A DNA stretch of 64,000 nucleotides from Dipteris shenzhenensis (GCA_047967505.1 CM106538.1); one strand, 5' to 3'; positions 24,555-37,900 are shown, counted from the first letter of the stretch. Numbers and translations are program-made. Notes: generated by a model from the letters alone, not told the origin.

Positions 24555-27500
24555 TACCACTTCGCTAGTGCCTCACCTTTGGTTACAGACCGGGGCAGCA
24601 AGGAGGCCCAGGGACCACTAAGTAGTACATTCTCTTGGCAGCACCCCTTCAGCAGGAAGAAGAGCAGCAAGGAAGAGATTAGTAGCAGCATTTTGGCAGC
24701 GAACTGAAGCTAAATTGAAGCACAAGGATGATGTATGTTGGAAGGCTCTAGTCTGTAAACACCCTAAGTACCAAGGAGGATGGAGAGCGAGCTAAAGGTG
24801 ATTGGAATTTGTGTGGTCAGACTGTGACAAGTTTTGTAGTAGAGCAACACTAGTTTTTCTGCATCTCTATGTAGACGGAGCGTAGACCATAGACAACTTG
24901 ACAAGCTGTACACCAGTCCTCAATTTTCTGATCTCAGATCCCGACTATAGCACATGGTAGGGATCTTCGTTTGGCAATGACTCTTGTATCGCATTATTTG
25001 TGTGTTCGCAAGTGCCCAAAACAAAGATTGCCCGCTATGGGCAGCAAGATGCCAAATTTCTTCAGTAATACAATTTATATACCTTTGTAAGACTGGAATA
25101 AGTCCAATCATACAAATTTAGATTTTTTGTTGTTCTAAAGATAAAAAATCTACACAGAAAATAAAAGAGAAAATGAAAGAGAAGAAAAAAGAGGTAAACA
25201 AAAACTTTTATGAAAAACAAAAGGAAGACATACTTAGCAAGCAAAGCAACACTTATGTCGTCATCAGTGCCCAAGCATAAGCAGCTATACTGGGTTTCTA
25301 AAGACCCACGGAGTCTCTTGGGCAAATCCAGTGCTTACTAAAATACGTCAAATAAACAAAAGAGAAAGAAAACAAGAAATAAAGAAGAAAGGAAGCAGGT
25401 GACTAAGCAATAAATAAACAAGCAAGTCAAGAAACAAAATCTTCCAAAAAGCTGGAATCTCTCTCTCTTATTTACAACATAAAAAGCTAAATGGCCTTTA
25501 CACTTTTGTATCGTTTCTACAAAGAGGCAAAAATACATTTCTAACAAGCATACTCAAACAAACTCTCTTTTGAAACGAAGATCATATAACAGACAATTTA
25601 ATCTATTCTTAACACCTTACATAAGTCTCCCTAACTCGTGCTTGATTACTTCGTACAAGAAGTTTGATGTGGGAAGTCAAACAAACATAGGTCCTTCAAT
25701 GACCGGTATGTGGGAGAAGAGAGTGATCAATTGATTGACTTTTATTTCTCCATGGACACAGAAACATGGTCTTCGGATCCGAAACAAGATGAAGGGGTCA
25801 TGTACCTTGAGTGCAGTAAGAACAAAAAATTTCTCACTACTTAAATCACGGTTATAGTTTGGCTTCCCTGCCAAACAAAAACACATCTGCCTGCAAATCA
25901 AGTCGCCCCTGAGCTGAAGGTTTAGGTCCCCACACAAGCCTCAGCATACCTTTCATGCCACCTCTGCTAGACTTTAGGCAAATATGGTTCACTTGTTTAT
26001 GCTTTAGCGTGAAGAGTTAGCCTCAATCCAGCAAGCCAGCCGTTGAAACTCCTTTAGCAGCAGTGTGCTCCAAGTCCTTGTGTTGGTGAATGGAATTCAA
26101 CCACATTTAAATGGATGGTATAAAGCCCTACAGCTTTTCATACGTTGGAAGAACCTCTAGCCATCGAGAAGACCAATCTTAAAACATTGCTCACTAAACA
26201 TTTGAAACCAGCTTTGTTGAGATTCTTCCTTTATAACCTTGACTGTGGTGTTTGGTCACGTGCTATCATTGGGTTTTTGCCACGATAAGCTTAGCGTTGG
26301 GAGTGGTTAGACGCTAGTCCTTATATATCGAAAAGTTCATTGCTCAAACACGTTTGGTGTAGACTAGTCCATCGCCATCCAGCCATAGATCGCTTAGGAT
26401 CACCGTTGAATTGGAGACAAGGCAACCCCGTTCTCCAAATAACACTAGGTGTCTCATACCATGCAGCCCCATTTATGCACATATCTCATCAGGAAACCTT
26501 AGGCTTGAATTGGCTCCAACTAGTTGGGCACTCTTGAAAGGCCCCAACCTCCAAGAATGACCCTAATGGGCCTAAGGGCACACTTTTCTAGGTATAGGGT
26601 CTCCTAATTGTCTCTACACTAAGACCACCCTAAATGTACCAAGGATACTACATGTCCAAATTGTCGGAGGGTTAGGATATGAACCCTAGGTTACCTAACC
26701 TGCGTAAGGCACATAAGTGGACAGAACCTCAGGTCTAACAAATTCTCCAACTAACTTTATGACTTCTCGTTCAGTCTGCTAACATGAAAGGTTGGTGTAC
26801 TTGAATGCCATCAAGTAACTACTACCTGTAAGCCACATCATTGATCTTTTGATGGAGCAAATATGGGCCACAAAAGCAGCAAAATATTTATATTCTGGCC
26901 GGTTCTCATCACCTAAGAATCTTTTGGGATTCTCAAGTAAACCCATTGGCCTTCTGAGAGAACTCCTTTTGACATAAAACTGCTCTCTATCCCGAGCATT
27001 CTTTATGCTTTCTCTTGCAATCTATCTTTTCTTGTTGTTGCAACCAGTCAGCTGTGGTACCAACTATTCACATTCAGTAAGCCAACTATCCTTGGGGTTT
27101 TGGGCTCGTTCTAAACCATATGCATGCACGCGATGAATGCTGAATCATGCGGCGTCTTTGGATAGAACTTACCTTTACTGGGTATGCCAGGTGGCTAAAC
27201 AGTGCTTACTTCTGAGATTTTCTATTTTTACGGGTTTTTGATGCCGCTGATTGTAGATTCGTCTCGAACTCTACCCTTATGCAGTTGAAAGGCAGGCCTC
27301 TTATTCCAAACGAAATGAAACTACCAAGTTCCAATCAGAGGCAGTTGCGTTTGAATGTCAATCCTTTTTCAGAATAAGATCTTGGAGTCTTGTTAACTCT
27401 CCAATTGCAGCAGGGGTGAAGAGTTTGGAACAATTGCGTTGTGGTAAGATTACTAACGAAGGATTGTAGAGTCACTCTGCAAGGACTAAATCGTCTCGCT

Positions 27501-29740
27501 GCCCTGCGGTCTCTCACTCTCTCTTGTAAGTCGATCTTTTTCAAAAAACTTGACTCGGTCTAAACATGGCGAATCGCACTATATCGTAAGTGGCATCAGG
27601 GAGCTTGGATGCAGACAATTGCAGAACTCTGAATCGGCTTGATTTAAGTTGGTTTAAAGGGGAAAAAGGACTAGGGATTTTGGCTGTCACTGAGCGGTAC
27701 CTTGGTAAATGATTCCGTGTTTTGCTTCTTGGAGCTGATGCCGACTTTGCAAAAGGTTGATCTCAGCTACGCAACGATGAAAGGTGAAATTTCCGGAGTG
27801 CGTCTACCTCCGATTGAAGCGCAAGAAGCTCATCAAAATGCAGGAGAAGCTTCTTTTGAGACTCGAGAGTCATTGAGGCTCAATCGTAGTACAGCAAGCG
27901 CTACATCGTCCAAAGCAGAGCGCAGATCTTCGGACGAATTGTGAAGTAGCAGCAAATCGTTTCCTGTCGCATCTCAGAATGATCGGAGCAGCACAAACAG
28001 AAACGTTATCAATATACTTTTGTTTTCACAATTCCTGTGTAAGAACAAAGATGCTACTTTGGATCATCAAAGGCTAGGGATAGCGAGCATTAAATACTCG
28101 TTCATTCAAACCTTAAATACTCGTTCAAAATGATTTAATTATATTCTATTTGGTTTCACATGTCCCATGACTACTCCATGGACTAAGAAAGTCTCTCTTC
28201 TTCATGGAATGGACTAAGAAAGTCTGGTCTTCTTCATGGACTAAGAAAGTCTAGTGTTCTTAGACAAAGAGAGCATGGGTTATCATTGTCCATTCTTCAT
28301 TTTAACTTGGGAAGAGTATATGACTCGCAAAATGTTCTTCTAGCATTCGTGTGATCGACAGTTGTTGTCTTTCCCTATAGCATGCCACAAAGCCTAAACA
28401 CCACCTGCAAACTCTATTCCACACAGTGAATTTGCTGGATCGATCCCCCTTCATGGGTCTTTAGAGAGATTTGCTACCTTCTCAACGAGAGCCTACCTCC
28501 ATACACAAGCAATGTTTTAAAATTTCAAGCATTATCATGTTTTAATTTTTAAAATTCTATTGGTATAACACATTCGCAAATTTGATTCCCTTTTCAAGCA
28601 CTAGCATTCAATCTTCCTTACTAATTTGCAGCCACTATCAAAAGCATTAACATTCAATCATCTTTATTAATTTGCAGCTATTATCAATCCAACAAGAGCG
28701 AACTTACCAACCATTGACACTCCATGCAAGTACAACATTGCAAGATTGTCTATTTTCATACAACACATCCAACACCGGATGTGCTCTCCCATGTGCTACA
28801 CCTCTAACACTGGTGGTGATCGTTTTCAAAACGGGGGAAAGGCATGTTCCCCTATGATTATAAATTTACGGAGAGAGTTGTGCCGACTCTCCGCCATACG
28901 TTATGTATGGATTTTCTTTTTTTTTAATCCTTTCCCCTCTCTTCCTTGCTGTTGTGCACACATTCTAGTGAGCACCTTCTTCTCATGCACATTTATATTA
29001 CTTTAGCATTCCATGCCAAACCTGCTAATCCTTTTTGTTTTTGTTTTGCAAATCCAAATCAAACATCATACTTAGATTCTTCAAAAGGTAAGAAAATAGA
29101 CATCAAACGATATTGTATTCATCATGTCAATTATCATGCACATCAAAATTTCTAATCAAAGGAATAGAGGTCAGCATGTTTACATGCCACATATATCTAA
29201 TAAATATGACTCAAGCACATGTTTAAATCAAGAGCTGGCCAAGCATCCTAGTTACTTTTAGCCGATTTACTTTTATCATTGTAAATAAATAAAGAATTCA
29301 ACCCCTGGCTACGCTTTCGAAGAAAAGCATATCAACGCGTCAAGAGTCTAATAGCGAAGAGCAGGATGAATTCCGCACACAGGACATGGAATTTAAGCTT
29401 TTGGTGAAGGGGCAAAGCTTGCAGATTTTGATTAAGTAGGAGTTTGTTCATCACAACCAGAACCCTGCTGTCTGCCTCAACAACAACAATTTATAACAGT
29501 TTTAGTAGTTGCCCTTCTTCCGTCCTTGCTGCGCAAACTGAATGGGTTTGGTTCAGCCCGATGAGTTCTAAACCTGGGCGAATATGGAGTTGGAATGCAG
29601 CACTGCGTTATGGCAAAAAACAACAAAGGAGTGTAAATATTAGAACGCGATGCTGTCACCCGAGAAAAGATTGCTCCATGCAACAACATCGCTCGCTTCG
29701 TTGTCTAGAAGAATAGCCTCTCTCTAGTCCAAGAGCTTGG
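24555..29740. other. Long region without an assigned gene
   Basis: About 5 kb hold no product I recognise. About 28179-28262 has three tandem copies of an ATGGACTAAGAAAGTCT unit (each with the hairpin GACT-AAGAA-AGTC). About 28593-28690 has a two-copy repeat of about 48 bp (CATTCAATC-TC-TTA-TAATTTGCAGC-A-TATCAA). About 27620-27990 is less AT-rich. On minus it reads DLRSALDDVALAVLRLSLND and, one frame over, KKLLLHFDELLALQSEVDAL. That looks like a helical coding segment with one frameshift, but I cannot name it. Confidence 0.3.
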
Positions 29741-29769
29741 TTCAACAAGTCCTATTCCCTCTTCCAAAA

Positions 29770-30235
29770 TTATGTTACCTAGTAATACTCCTCTTCTTAC
29801 TGCAAAAGCGCACTTTGTGGATTCTGGCTCCCTCACCTCCCTTGATTCCCTCAAAGGCACCTACAATTTACTATCGGCAATTTTGGTGTCCCCCAGTACG
29901 GTGGCACCCTCGCTCGTTCCCAAAGATAATTCCAACGAATGCAAGGGTTTTGGTTCATCTAACATGTGTAGGTCCAATCCAGGCGGCATGCCCATTTTCG
30001 TTATGGTGGTTCATGGGGTAGTGTTTCTTGTTTCGAGATTCAAAGCTATCCGTTTGCAACTTTTGCTGCCCGCGATCGTGTTCTCATAGGTCGGTGCTTT
30101 CAAACAGATTCCTACATCGCTTTGAAAGTTTGGAATGCTCAGGAAGCTGGAGCCGCAGTTGTTCTGGTGGTCGACGACGGGCCATCCTTCAATCAAATGG
30201 GCATTTGGCACAATTTTAGAGTAACCCTTGGAGTC
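29770..30235 (+). pseudogene. Vacuolar-sorting-receptor-like PA-domain pseudogene fragment
   Basis: Vacuolar sorting receptors (VSR/BP-80) bind vacuolar cargo through an N-terminal protease-associated (PA) domain. Across three frames the plus strand shows the order found there: SLTSLDSLKGTYNLL (about 29825-29875), NFGVPQYGGTLA (about 29880-29915), PGGMPIFVMV (about 29980-30010), and then ALKVWNAQEAGAAVVLVVDD (about 30118-30180). The last is nearly the family's TLKAWNAQxAGAAAVLVADD. Frameshifts separate the blocks, and about 90 bp lie between the last two where none are expected. The cargo-binding, EGF and transmembrane parts are not found before the LINE at 30.68 kb. Confidence 0.65.
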
Positions 30236-30678
30236 AAAGGTGGGGTTTGTGACAGAGGATGGGGTTCCTCCTCTTCGGATGGTGGTAGAGAGCCTTGATA
30301 CCATCCCAGAGGGTGGTAGAGAGAGTTCTAGTGATTGGGACCGTGGAATTACTTGGATCTATGGCTTGCTTATGGATCCTTTGCGTACTTTCAGCTTGGC
30401 TTCTCCCCAGCGAAGCCAGGATCAAGCTTGGAAGTTATAGTGCTCACATTACCACCAGAGGTTGTGCTCAATCAATGTGTCGATCTTTTTGGCGTAAACA
30501 TCTCCTTCATGGAGTATTGAGCATGGAGGGTAGGGATTGAGCCAGTGGGACCCTAGTTCATCAACGCACGGACACAAACTACTCTCCCTCAAAACCTCCG
30601 ACAAAGTCACTGAAGTCCGATTTCCACGAGCAGGCTCCCATGCACAAGCGAGCCTTATCCACTGCTGCCCCATCCCCA

Positions 30679-32150
30679 TGATCTTGACATTAGTGAGCTA
30701 GAACGTGCACGGGCTACAGTCCCCTAGATGAGTGGGAATTATGGGTGGCTAACAGGATTCAATGCAGTTGTTAGGAGCTATAGAGCCAGGCACTCAGACG
30801 GAGAGGCACCCTTTAGAAGCAGGAGAGAGCACTCCATCGTGACCTAGTGTCTATCGACCGACTTAGGGAGAAGGATTCAAGACCAATGTGGCTCAGGGAC
30901 GGCCTAGAGTGTGCACAATTGAAGTTACATGATATGAAGGTCCATAGAGCAGAGTTCTTATATCATTCTTCTCAGGCTAGATGGGTACAATAGGGCGACA
31001 AGATGACCACATAGTTTTTACCTCGATCTGCAGGGATCTAGCTCCAGTGACTCAAGGATGCACAGGGGCTTATTCACACCGATCCTCATGAGATCTTGGA
31101 GATGACCACGGCCTTCTACAGACAACTCTTTCAATTAGAGGAGGTGTCACCCACCACTATTCTAGCTAGAGAGGCAGTTTGGGAGCAGGTCCCCTTAGTG
31201 GTTACACAGAGTCTTAGCAGACAGTTGGAGGCGCCTTTCACAGATGAACTTTGTGAGGCACTGCAAGCTCTTCCAATCCAGAAGTGCCTCGGAGAGGACG
31301 ACCTGACTTCGAGCTTTTTAGGTGCTTTTGGGAGCATATTTCCACCCCTTTCAGGTTAGCCTACCAAGAGATATTTGACTCCAGTCCCTCCCACATTCCT
31401 AGAGCCAAGGATGGATATGCCTAATCCTGAAAGGGGGTGATAGGGCACACATCCGCCCAATGGATGCCAATCACCCTTCTCGACACCGCTTACTAGAACT
31501 TGGCCAAAGGTTTTTTGATCATGCATCTGCAACCCCACCTTCCAGACATGATCCCTGAGATGCAGACAGGCGCAACATCTTCAGCTTCTGAGGGGTAGTG
31601 AACAGGTCTAGGGAGGAGTCATTGCCTCTCGCCATTCTTCTTCTAGATTTCGAGAAGGCATACGACAAAGTAGAGTGGTCCTTTTTGGAGGGGGCCATGT
31701 AGAGACTTGGCTTCTCAGAGAGATGGATCAGAGGAATCTCAGCCCTTTATGCAGGCAGCTCCAGCCAGGTGATCATTGGGGGACACACAAGAGAGGCCTT
31801 TCCTCTTTCTCGTTCGATGAGACAGGGCTGCCCTTTGGCTTCCTATTTGTTCCTTTTTGTAGCGAAGGCCCTCGGTTACTTTCTACAATCTCAGGCACTT
31901 GGCCTTACAGGCATGAGGCTTCTAGTCTACTAGGAGGAGGAGCTTCGAGACTCCGAGTTTGCAAATGACACAACTCTCTATGTGAATGGGTCAGCATCCA
32001 GTCTAAAGCGAGTTAGAAGTGCCATGGCCATTTACTTCGAGGCTTCTGCTGCCCGCATAAATTGGACCAAATCTATTGGTTTCTTTACAGGCATGGAGGA
32101 GATACATGAGGTTTGTGATTGGAGAGAGATTTTGGTTTTCGAGGAGAAGA
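30679..32150 (+). mobile_element. LINE ORF2, 5' part (endonuclease start and RT)
   Basis: It opens ILTLVS-NVHGLQSP (about 30682), the start of an AP-endonuclease domain. Most of the endonuclease is then deleted. From 31096 the RT N-terminal region reads EMTTAFYRQLFQLEEVSPTT with LPIQKCLGEDDLTSSFL. The catalytic part follows: LPLAILLLDFEKAYDKVEWS (about 31625), GFSERWIRGISALY, SMRQGCPLASYLFLFVAKAL (about 31815) and DSEFANDTTLYVNGSASSLK (about 31950, FAND for FADD). It is the same subfamily as the LINE at 43.7-49.6 kb. The sequence breaks after ...TKSIGFFTGMEEI at about 32150, where a gypsy segment begins, and resumes near 34840. Confidence 0.85.
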
Positions 32151-34780
32151 CTTGGATATTGGTCACTTTGGAACTAAACTTATGGTCAAAGGGGTTTCCA
32201 ATGATGAAAGCAAACTTCCTGCACCTACTACAACTTCTTCTATTTCTAGGTTCCCCACAGTGTATGGCAGTGGCATGGGACAACCTAAGGCTTACAAGGC
32301 TATAGATGTAAAGTCATCATTTAATCCCACTCCAAAGGATGATCTGAGTGATAAAAGAAACAAGTTGGTTAAGCAGTTATCTCAAGCAATTATTGATGAC
32401 AGGAAGAAGAAGAATTCGTGCTACCTTTGTGGTGAGAAGTGGACCCCTGAACATAGGAATGTGTGCAAAGCAAAAGCAGGAGCAAAGTTGAGCTTGATTC
32501 TAGAGATTAATGAGGATTTATCTCCTAATACTTCTGCAGTAGAATCTGAATTTCATGAATATCAGGACTATGTGAATGAAGGCCTTGATGATGATGAGGA
32601 TCATAGTTCTAAAAAGGGGACCACCTTTCCTTTGATCCAGGTGGGTTATCCATGTTTGATACCATACTTATGGGTGATAGTTTGCCAAGGTGCTCAAATA
32701 GATCTAGACAATGGAACATTGAAGTTGTTGAAGGATATGAGGATGAGATCAGAAATTCAGATGGAAATGATGCTGTGAATGATGATGAACTGTATTGGGA
32801 TACACAATTAGTTGTGTACAGCATATCTCCTAATGTTTTTATGGGCTGCAAGGACTCTCAAACCCTTAGGTTAAAAGGAACATCAATAACAGACCAGTCC
32901 ACATTTTGGCTGACAGTGGGAGCACTCATAACTTCATTAATGCAAAGACACTTCAAACAATGAAGTTATGCCCATCCACTTTGGATCATGGGATCAAAGT
33001 TGAGGTGGCTAATGGTTAGCATTCCCACAGTAAGCAATATTGTCAGGCTGCTCAAGTGCAACTTTCTTAAGACTATACTTTTCAGGGAGATCTATTTGTC
33101 TTGGAAATGGGACCTATTGATATTGTCCTTGGTTGTGAATGGTTGAGAACCTTGGGAGAATTCTCTATGGACCTTGATAGGCTATATATGAAGTTTATGC
33201 TTGAAGGTAAGCACATCACATTGATGGGTCACCAATCTCCTAAATTGTCCTTAATTTCTACAAGAAGAATGGCCAAAGACCTCAAAAGTGTTTGTGGCGT
33301 CTATGCTATTCAGTTGACCAAGTCTCAAGAGGGTAATGGGTTGTTGGTGGAGGATAAAGACATGCAGTCCCTATTACAGCAATACTCTAATGTATTTGCT
33401 GATCTTCCCAACCATCTCCCTCCCATGAGAGATGTGGATCATGCAATTGTGTTGGAGCCAGGATCTAAGCCAATCAACAAAGCTCCATACAGACTTTCTA
33501 GAGCTGAAAGGGAAGAGGTGGCAAGGCAAATAAAGGAACTCCTTGACAAGGAATTTATTACACACAGTCAGTCACCCTTTGCCTCTCCTGTGTTATTAGT
33601 TAAGAAAAAGGATGGCTCATTTAGAATGTGTATTGATTACAAGGATTTGAACAAAATGACAGTTAAGAATAGGTTTCCTATCCGTAGAATTGATGATCTA
33701 CTGGATGAGCTTAGAGGGGCAAAGTACTTCACAAAGATTGACTTAAGGTCAGGCTATCATCAAATAAGGATGAAGGAGGGAGATGAACATAAAACTGCCT
33801 TTAGGACAGAACGTGGGCTTTATCAATTCAAAGTGATGGCATTTGGCCTAAGCAATGCACCTGCAACTTTCCAGGCCCTAATGAACAAGGTATTGCAGCC
33901 TTTCCTCTATAAATTTGTGTTGGTATTCTTTGATGATATATCGATCTACAGCAAAACAAAAGAAGAGCATTTATTGCATGTCCAGCAAGTATTGGAAGTA
34001 TTGAGGACACACCAGTTGTATGCCAAATCAAATAAATGCACTTTCATGGCTGAAGAAGTGGAATATTTGGGCCATATTGTCAGCAGTAGTGGCATTAAGG
34101 TGGATCCCAGCAAGGTAAAGTATGTAAAGGATTGGCCTATACCTCAGAATATCACCTAGCTGAGAGGGTTCCTTGGTCTAGCATCATTTTATAGAAGGTT
34201 TATAAGGCATTTTGCCAAATTGGCAGCTCCTCTCACTGATCTTCTAAAAAAGAATGCTTTCCAATGGTTTGACAATGCCAATAAGAGCTTTGAAGCATTA
34301 AAGTAGGCATTAACTTCAGCACCTATCTTGGTATGTCCTGATTTCTCTCAACCTTTTATAATTGAGGCTGATGCTAGTGGAAGGGGCATTGGACCTATCC
34401 TAAAGCAGAGTCATGGATTATTGCCTTTGAAAGTCGAAAATTGGATGACAAAGAGTCAAGTTTCCACATTTATGACCAAGAGATGTTGGCAATACTTCAT
34501 GCAATCAAAAAGTGGCACCACTACATTTATGGCAGCCATTTCAAGGTCAAGACTGATCATAAGACTCTCAGATATTTTCTATCTTAGTCTTCTCTATCAC
34601 CCAAGCAAAGGAGATGGCTATCCATTGTGCAAAGCTATGACTTTGACATAAACTACAAGATGGGCAAAGAAAATATTGTGGCAGATTCCAAGAGGGAGAC
34701 AGCGAGATATGTGGGCTGCTAGGTTGGCAATGACATATCGGCTAAGCAACAGTTCAATCCAGTACTAGATATTGTTTGCT
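32150..34780 (+). mobile_element. Ty3/gypsy gag-PR-RT-RNaseH segment inside LINE
   Basis: Gag carries a zinc knuckle CYLCGEKWTPEHRNVC at 32430-32470 (C-x2-C-x7-H-x3-C). The protease is at about 32905-32985 (ILADSGSTHNFINAKTLQTM). A clean RT ORF of 352 aa (33101-34159) has DVDHAIVLEPGSKPINKAPY, VKKKDGSFRMCIDYKDLN, AKYFTKIDLRSGYHQIRM and VFFDDISIYSKTKEEHL. RNase H follows with a stop at 34159 and a frameshift near 34440 (IIEADASGRGIGPIL). Integrase, LTRs and primer site are all missing, and LINE sequence lies on both sides. The RT looks younger than the other gypsy copy in this window. Confidence 0.9.
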
Positions 34781-34839
34781 GCAAGCCATTATACTAGAGT
34801 TTGGCCAAACTCTTGCTTGCAGGGTGGGGTGTTGGTTAA

Positions 34840-36855
34840 CCAAGTCCTTCCTGCCACAGCCTAGTAAATTGCCTGTTGCTGGTGTTTTCATCGGGGCTAC
34901 ATGGGACAGCTTTGGCACTTGGTGTGAAACTTCCTTTGGTCTATATCGGATGGAATGCGCAATATTAGAGTTCAAGTGGCCTGGCAAATTGTGATCTTAC
35001 CTCAAGTGCAAGGTGGATTGGGCATTATAGATCCAAAGATGCAGAGCAGAGCCCTCTTGGGCAAGTTGGTGGTGAGAGGCCTCACCCCAGGTGCTGAACC
35101 ATGGAAGCTCCTCCTCTAGCGATCTTAGGAACACTCCTCGCATAGGTCAGTGGTAGTAGTCCTACAGGTAGATCTTCTCTGAGGCTCCCTTGATAGGGAA
35201 GGGTTCTCCGCCGCTGATGAGGAGTCTTTACAGAGATTGGCCAGGGGACTCATTCGGGCTAGACCTTCATGGAGAGAGAAGTTTGAGAGATTTCCTTATT
35301 TGGCACCCGGAGGATAGAGACTCGGAGGGGTGCATGCTAGGCCAGCGAACCCACATTGGTTGGGCTAGGTGGGACAGTTGACTAGCTCGATCCTGTAGGA
35401 CTTGGCAGAGGCTTCCCAAAGAGATTGAAGCCCAATGTAAGACTCTTTCTCACCTACGAGGGGCATGTACTAGGATGCTGGATATCGAGACAACAATCTC
35501 GAATTTGTGGTGGGATGGTTTACGGAATCCTTGAACCCCCCACTGCTGGTCTAGACAGTTCTCTCGGATGGGAATATCGCTTAGGATATGCTTCTTTTGA
35601 AAGGCCCTCAGATCCTGCCGGTCCCGATTTTATAGGGTGGGATCTGGAGGCTTGCTACAAGCAAAGATAGAGCTAGAGGATGAGCCAAGGGCGGACTTGG
35701 AGGATTTAGAGTGGTAGAGGATCAGGATAGTGGGCCGCCTAGGCAGGACATGGTACATTGACCGCACCATAGTTTTATCAACCCTGGAGGTATTGGTATC
35801 GAGCCTGTGGCTTTGGGAGGGCAAAACCTTACGCAACATTCAATGGGATTCAAGTGAGTGGTTTTGGCCAGCCTGCTTAGGGCAATCGGATCGAGTCGAG
35901 GCAGTCTCCTTCTTTTCTTACACAACTCGTATTAGGCGACACCTATAGCTTGAGGCAGTAGCATGGTCCCCTTCGAGGGAATGGCATTGGCTGGAGCATG
36001 ATGTCCCGCGAGAGGTTATATCTCTCTTTTGGCCTCGTCTTTGGACAAGTTTGCTACCACGCAAGATTTTGTATTTCTTCTAGCTGCTTTCTCACGAGGT
36101 CTACCCATTGGTCCATGGCTGGACTAGATGCGGGTTGATGACAAATGTATTGGTTGTGCGGAAGGGGTTTTGGAGACGATACCTCACTACTTGTGGGGCT
36201 GCCGCGTGGCACAACAGATATGGCTAGTGTCCCTCAAGATTGTGGCTAGTACACACAGAGGATGATCACTGACTTCACTTGGGGGATGGCGGCCTGGCTC
36301 ATAGAGGGCGGGCATGCCTTCTCGATTGATCCTGTATCATTGGCATACATGATTCATGGACAACATGTCTTCCGGATAGAGACCCATGCCCACCCCCTCT
36401 ACAGGAGGACAATGTGTGGGAAAGAGTATCCAACATTACTACTTGGAACATTTGGGTTGCACGCTATAGCCGGGTGATGGGAGGCTAGCAGGTTTCTCCG
36501 ACGACTACCCTAGTAGCCATCTGGCAGGATATTATATTCACTTCGCATGCCATTTGGGAGCACGGTACTCTAGGTTTGAGAGCGATTGCTGAAAGGCATG
36601 AGCATTTCTGTTAGGCATGGTTGACAGGAACATTTTACACCCTTTCCGTGAGGGGCATTCGTTGGATGTATAGACCACCACCCTAGTTGCTAGCTCCTGT
36701 TTTGGAATCTCTCTAAGCAGTGAGCCGTGAGATCTGTAAATAGGGGCATAGAGCTAGCAACATGTTTTTCTTTGTACTTTCATCTTCAGCTCCTTTTGGA
36801 AGTGACTTGTATGGTTTTTTCGAGCATTAATAGAAGTCACTTTTTCAAGGGGGGG
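34840..36855 (+). mobile_element. LINE ORF2, 3' part with zf-RVT, and 3' UTR
   Basis: The LINE resumes with RNIRVQVAWQIVILPQVQGG then LGIIDPKMQSRALLGKLVVR (about 34960-35080). It ends in the zinc-binding domain VDDKCIGCAEGVLETIPHYL, WGCRVAQQIWLVSLKIVAS (about 36133-36250). A 3' UTR of about 0.3 kb ends near 36855, after TTTTTCAAGGGGGGGAAAGGAG. The order continues that of 30679-32150. No poly(A) tail is visible. Stops throughout show it is inactive. Confidence 0.82.
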
Positions 36856-37900
36856 AAAGGAGCAAGAGTACTAAAAATATGAATGAAGTTTCAAAAATTC
36901 ACAGGATGCAAGGGAAAGTATCCTCGATCTCATCTATAAAATTGTTGGTTGCAAGACTACAAGTCAACCTGGAGGAAAAGTACTTGATGTTCCAGCCACT
37001 TTTGCAAACAAAGACTTCAAATGATATGACTAATACCTCAATGAGGACTTTGACGTCGAGTTGAAAGCTCTGTTCCTAAAAAGTTTCCAATACAAACCCA
37101 GCAAGGAAGATGTATCATTGAAGCTCAAACAAACACAAAGGCGAATTGATGTATGACTATAGAATGAATTAGGGTGCTTACAAATCAACTTGACAATGAA
37201 CAAGACAAAACATCTTCACGGTCTTGGTTGATGAGTACTCTCACTAAAGGAGCAAAGCTGCACAACATGAAGATTATGTACCCAATGACGTATGATGAAT
37301 TGCTTAACGAGTGATTGCATTCATGAATGATCAAGATGGAAAGCAAAGAAGGGTACCCAATGTTGTTGGGACAACATAATTAAGGCGTGCCAAGGTTCTC
37401 TACATTTGGAGAAGGGAGACCCTCAAAATTACCCAAGACAACAAGGATATGTAGATACCAATGGGCATAAGCACAATCCAAAAATGTTGCAAGACCAAAT
37501 GCCCAAAGGTGCAAGACAAAACCCCTTGAAGTGCAACCAAGTAGACATAGAGAAAACTCCCTACACACAGTCATGGCTATGGTAAGGGTTGTTGTGACAC
37601 CTTTGAGAGTATCTGTCGATGATGCTAGTAATTGCAAAAAGGAAAAAAGGGGGTAGAACAGGGGCAAAAATGGGGGGCAATTGAGGTATAAGAAAGGAGA
37701 GCAAAGCTGAGGAGAAAAACTACCGCACAAAAAGGAGGATAGAAGCCAAAAGTGGGACGAGCAGACTCCAAAGGCATGACTTAGGGGCGGGGGAGCAATG
37801 GGAAGAGCTAAGCCAATGGCGAGAGAGGGGTAGCACAAGGTTCTTCTCATCTTTTCTCTTTCCTGTTGTCATTATTTCTAGATACCTACTTGCAATTTAA
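36856..37900. other. Retroelement-like DNA, unassigned
   Basis: About 36870-37330 reads like a decayed copia Gag helix region in broken frames (for example SSRSWLMSTLTKGAKLHNMK at about 37215, where Gag proteins have a similar helical stretch). The long minus-strand ORF at 37850-37380 is low-complexity and I do not regard it as a gene. Confidence 0.35.

Noticed and set aside
27702-27944. Plus-strand ORF starting like a leucine-rich repeat (LMPTLQKVDLSYATMKGEISG)
   Set aside because: Only one repeat-like stretch and then Ser/Glu-rich sequence; no further LRRs or signal peptide.
37380-37850. 156-aa minus-strand ORF with hydrophobic stretches
   Set aside because: No recognisable family; low-complexity Leu/Ser/Pro/Phe composition between copia debris on the other strand.
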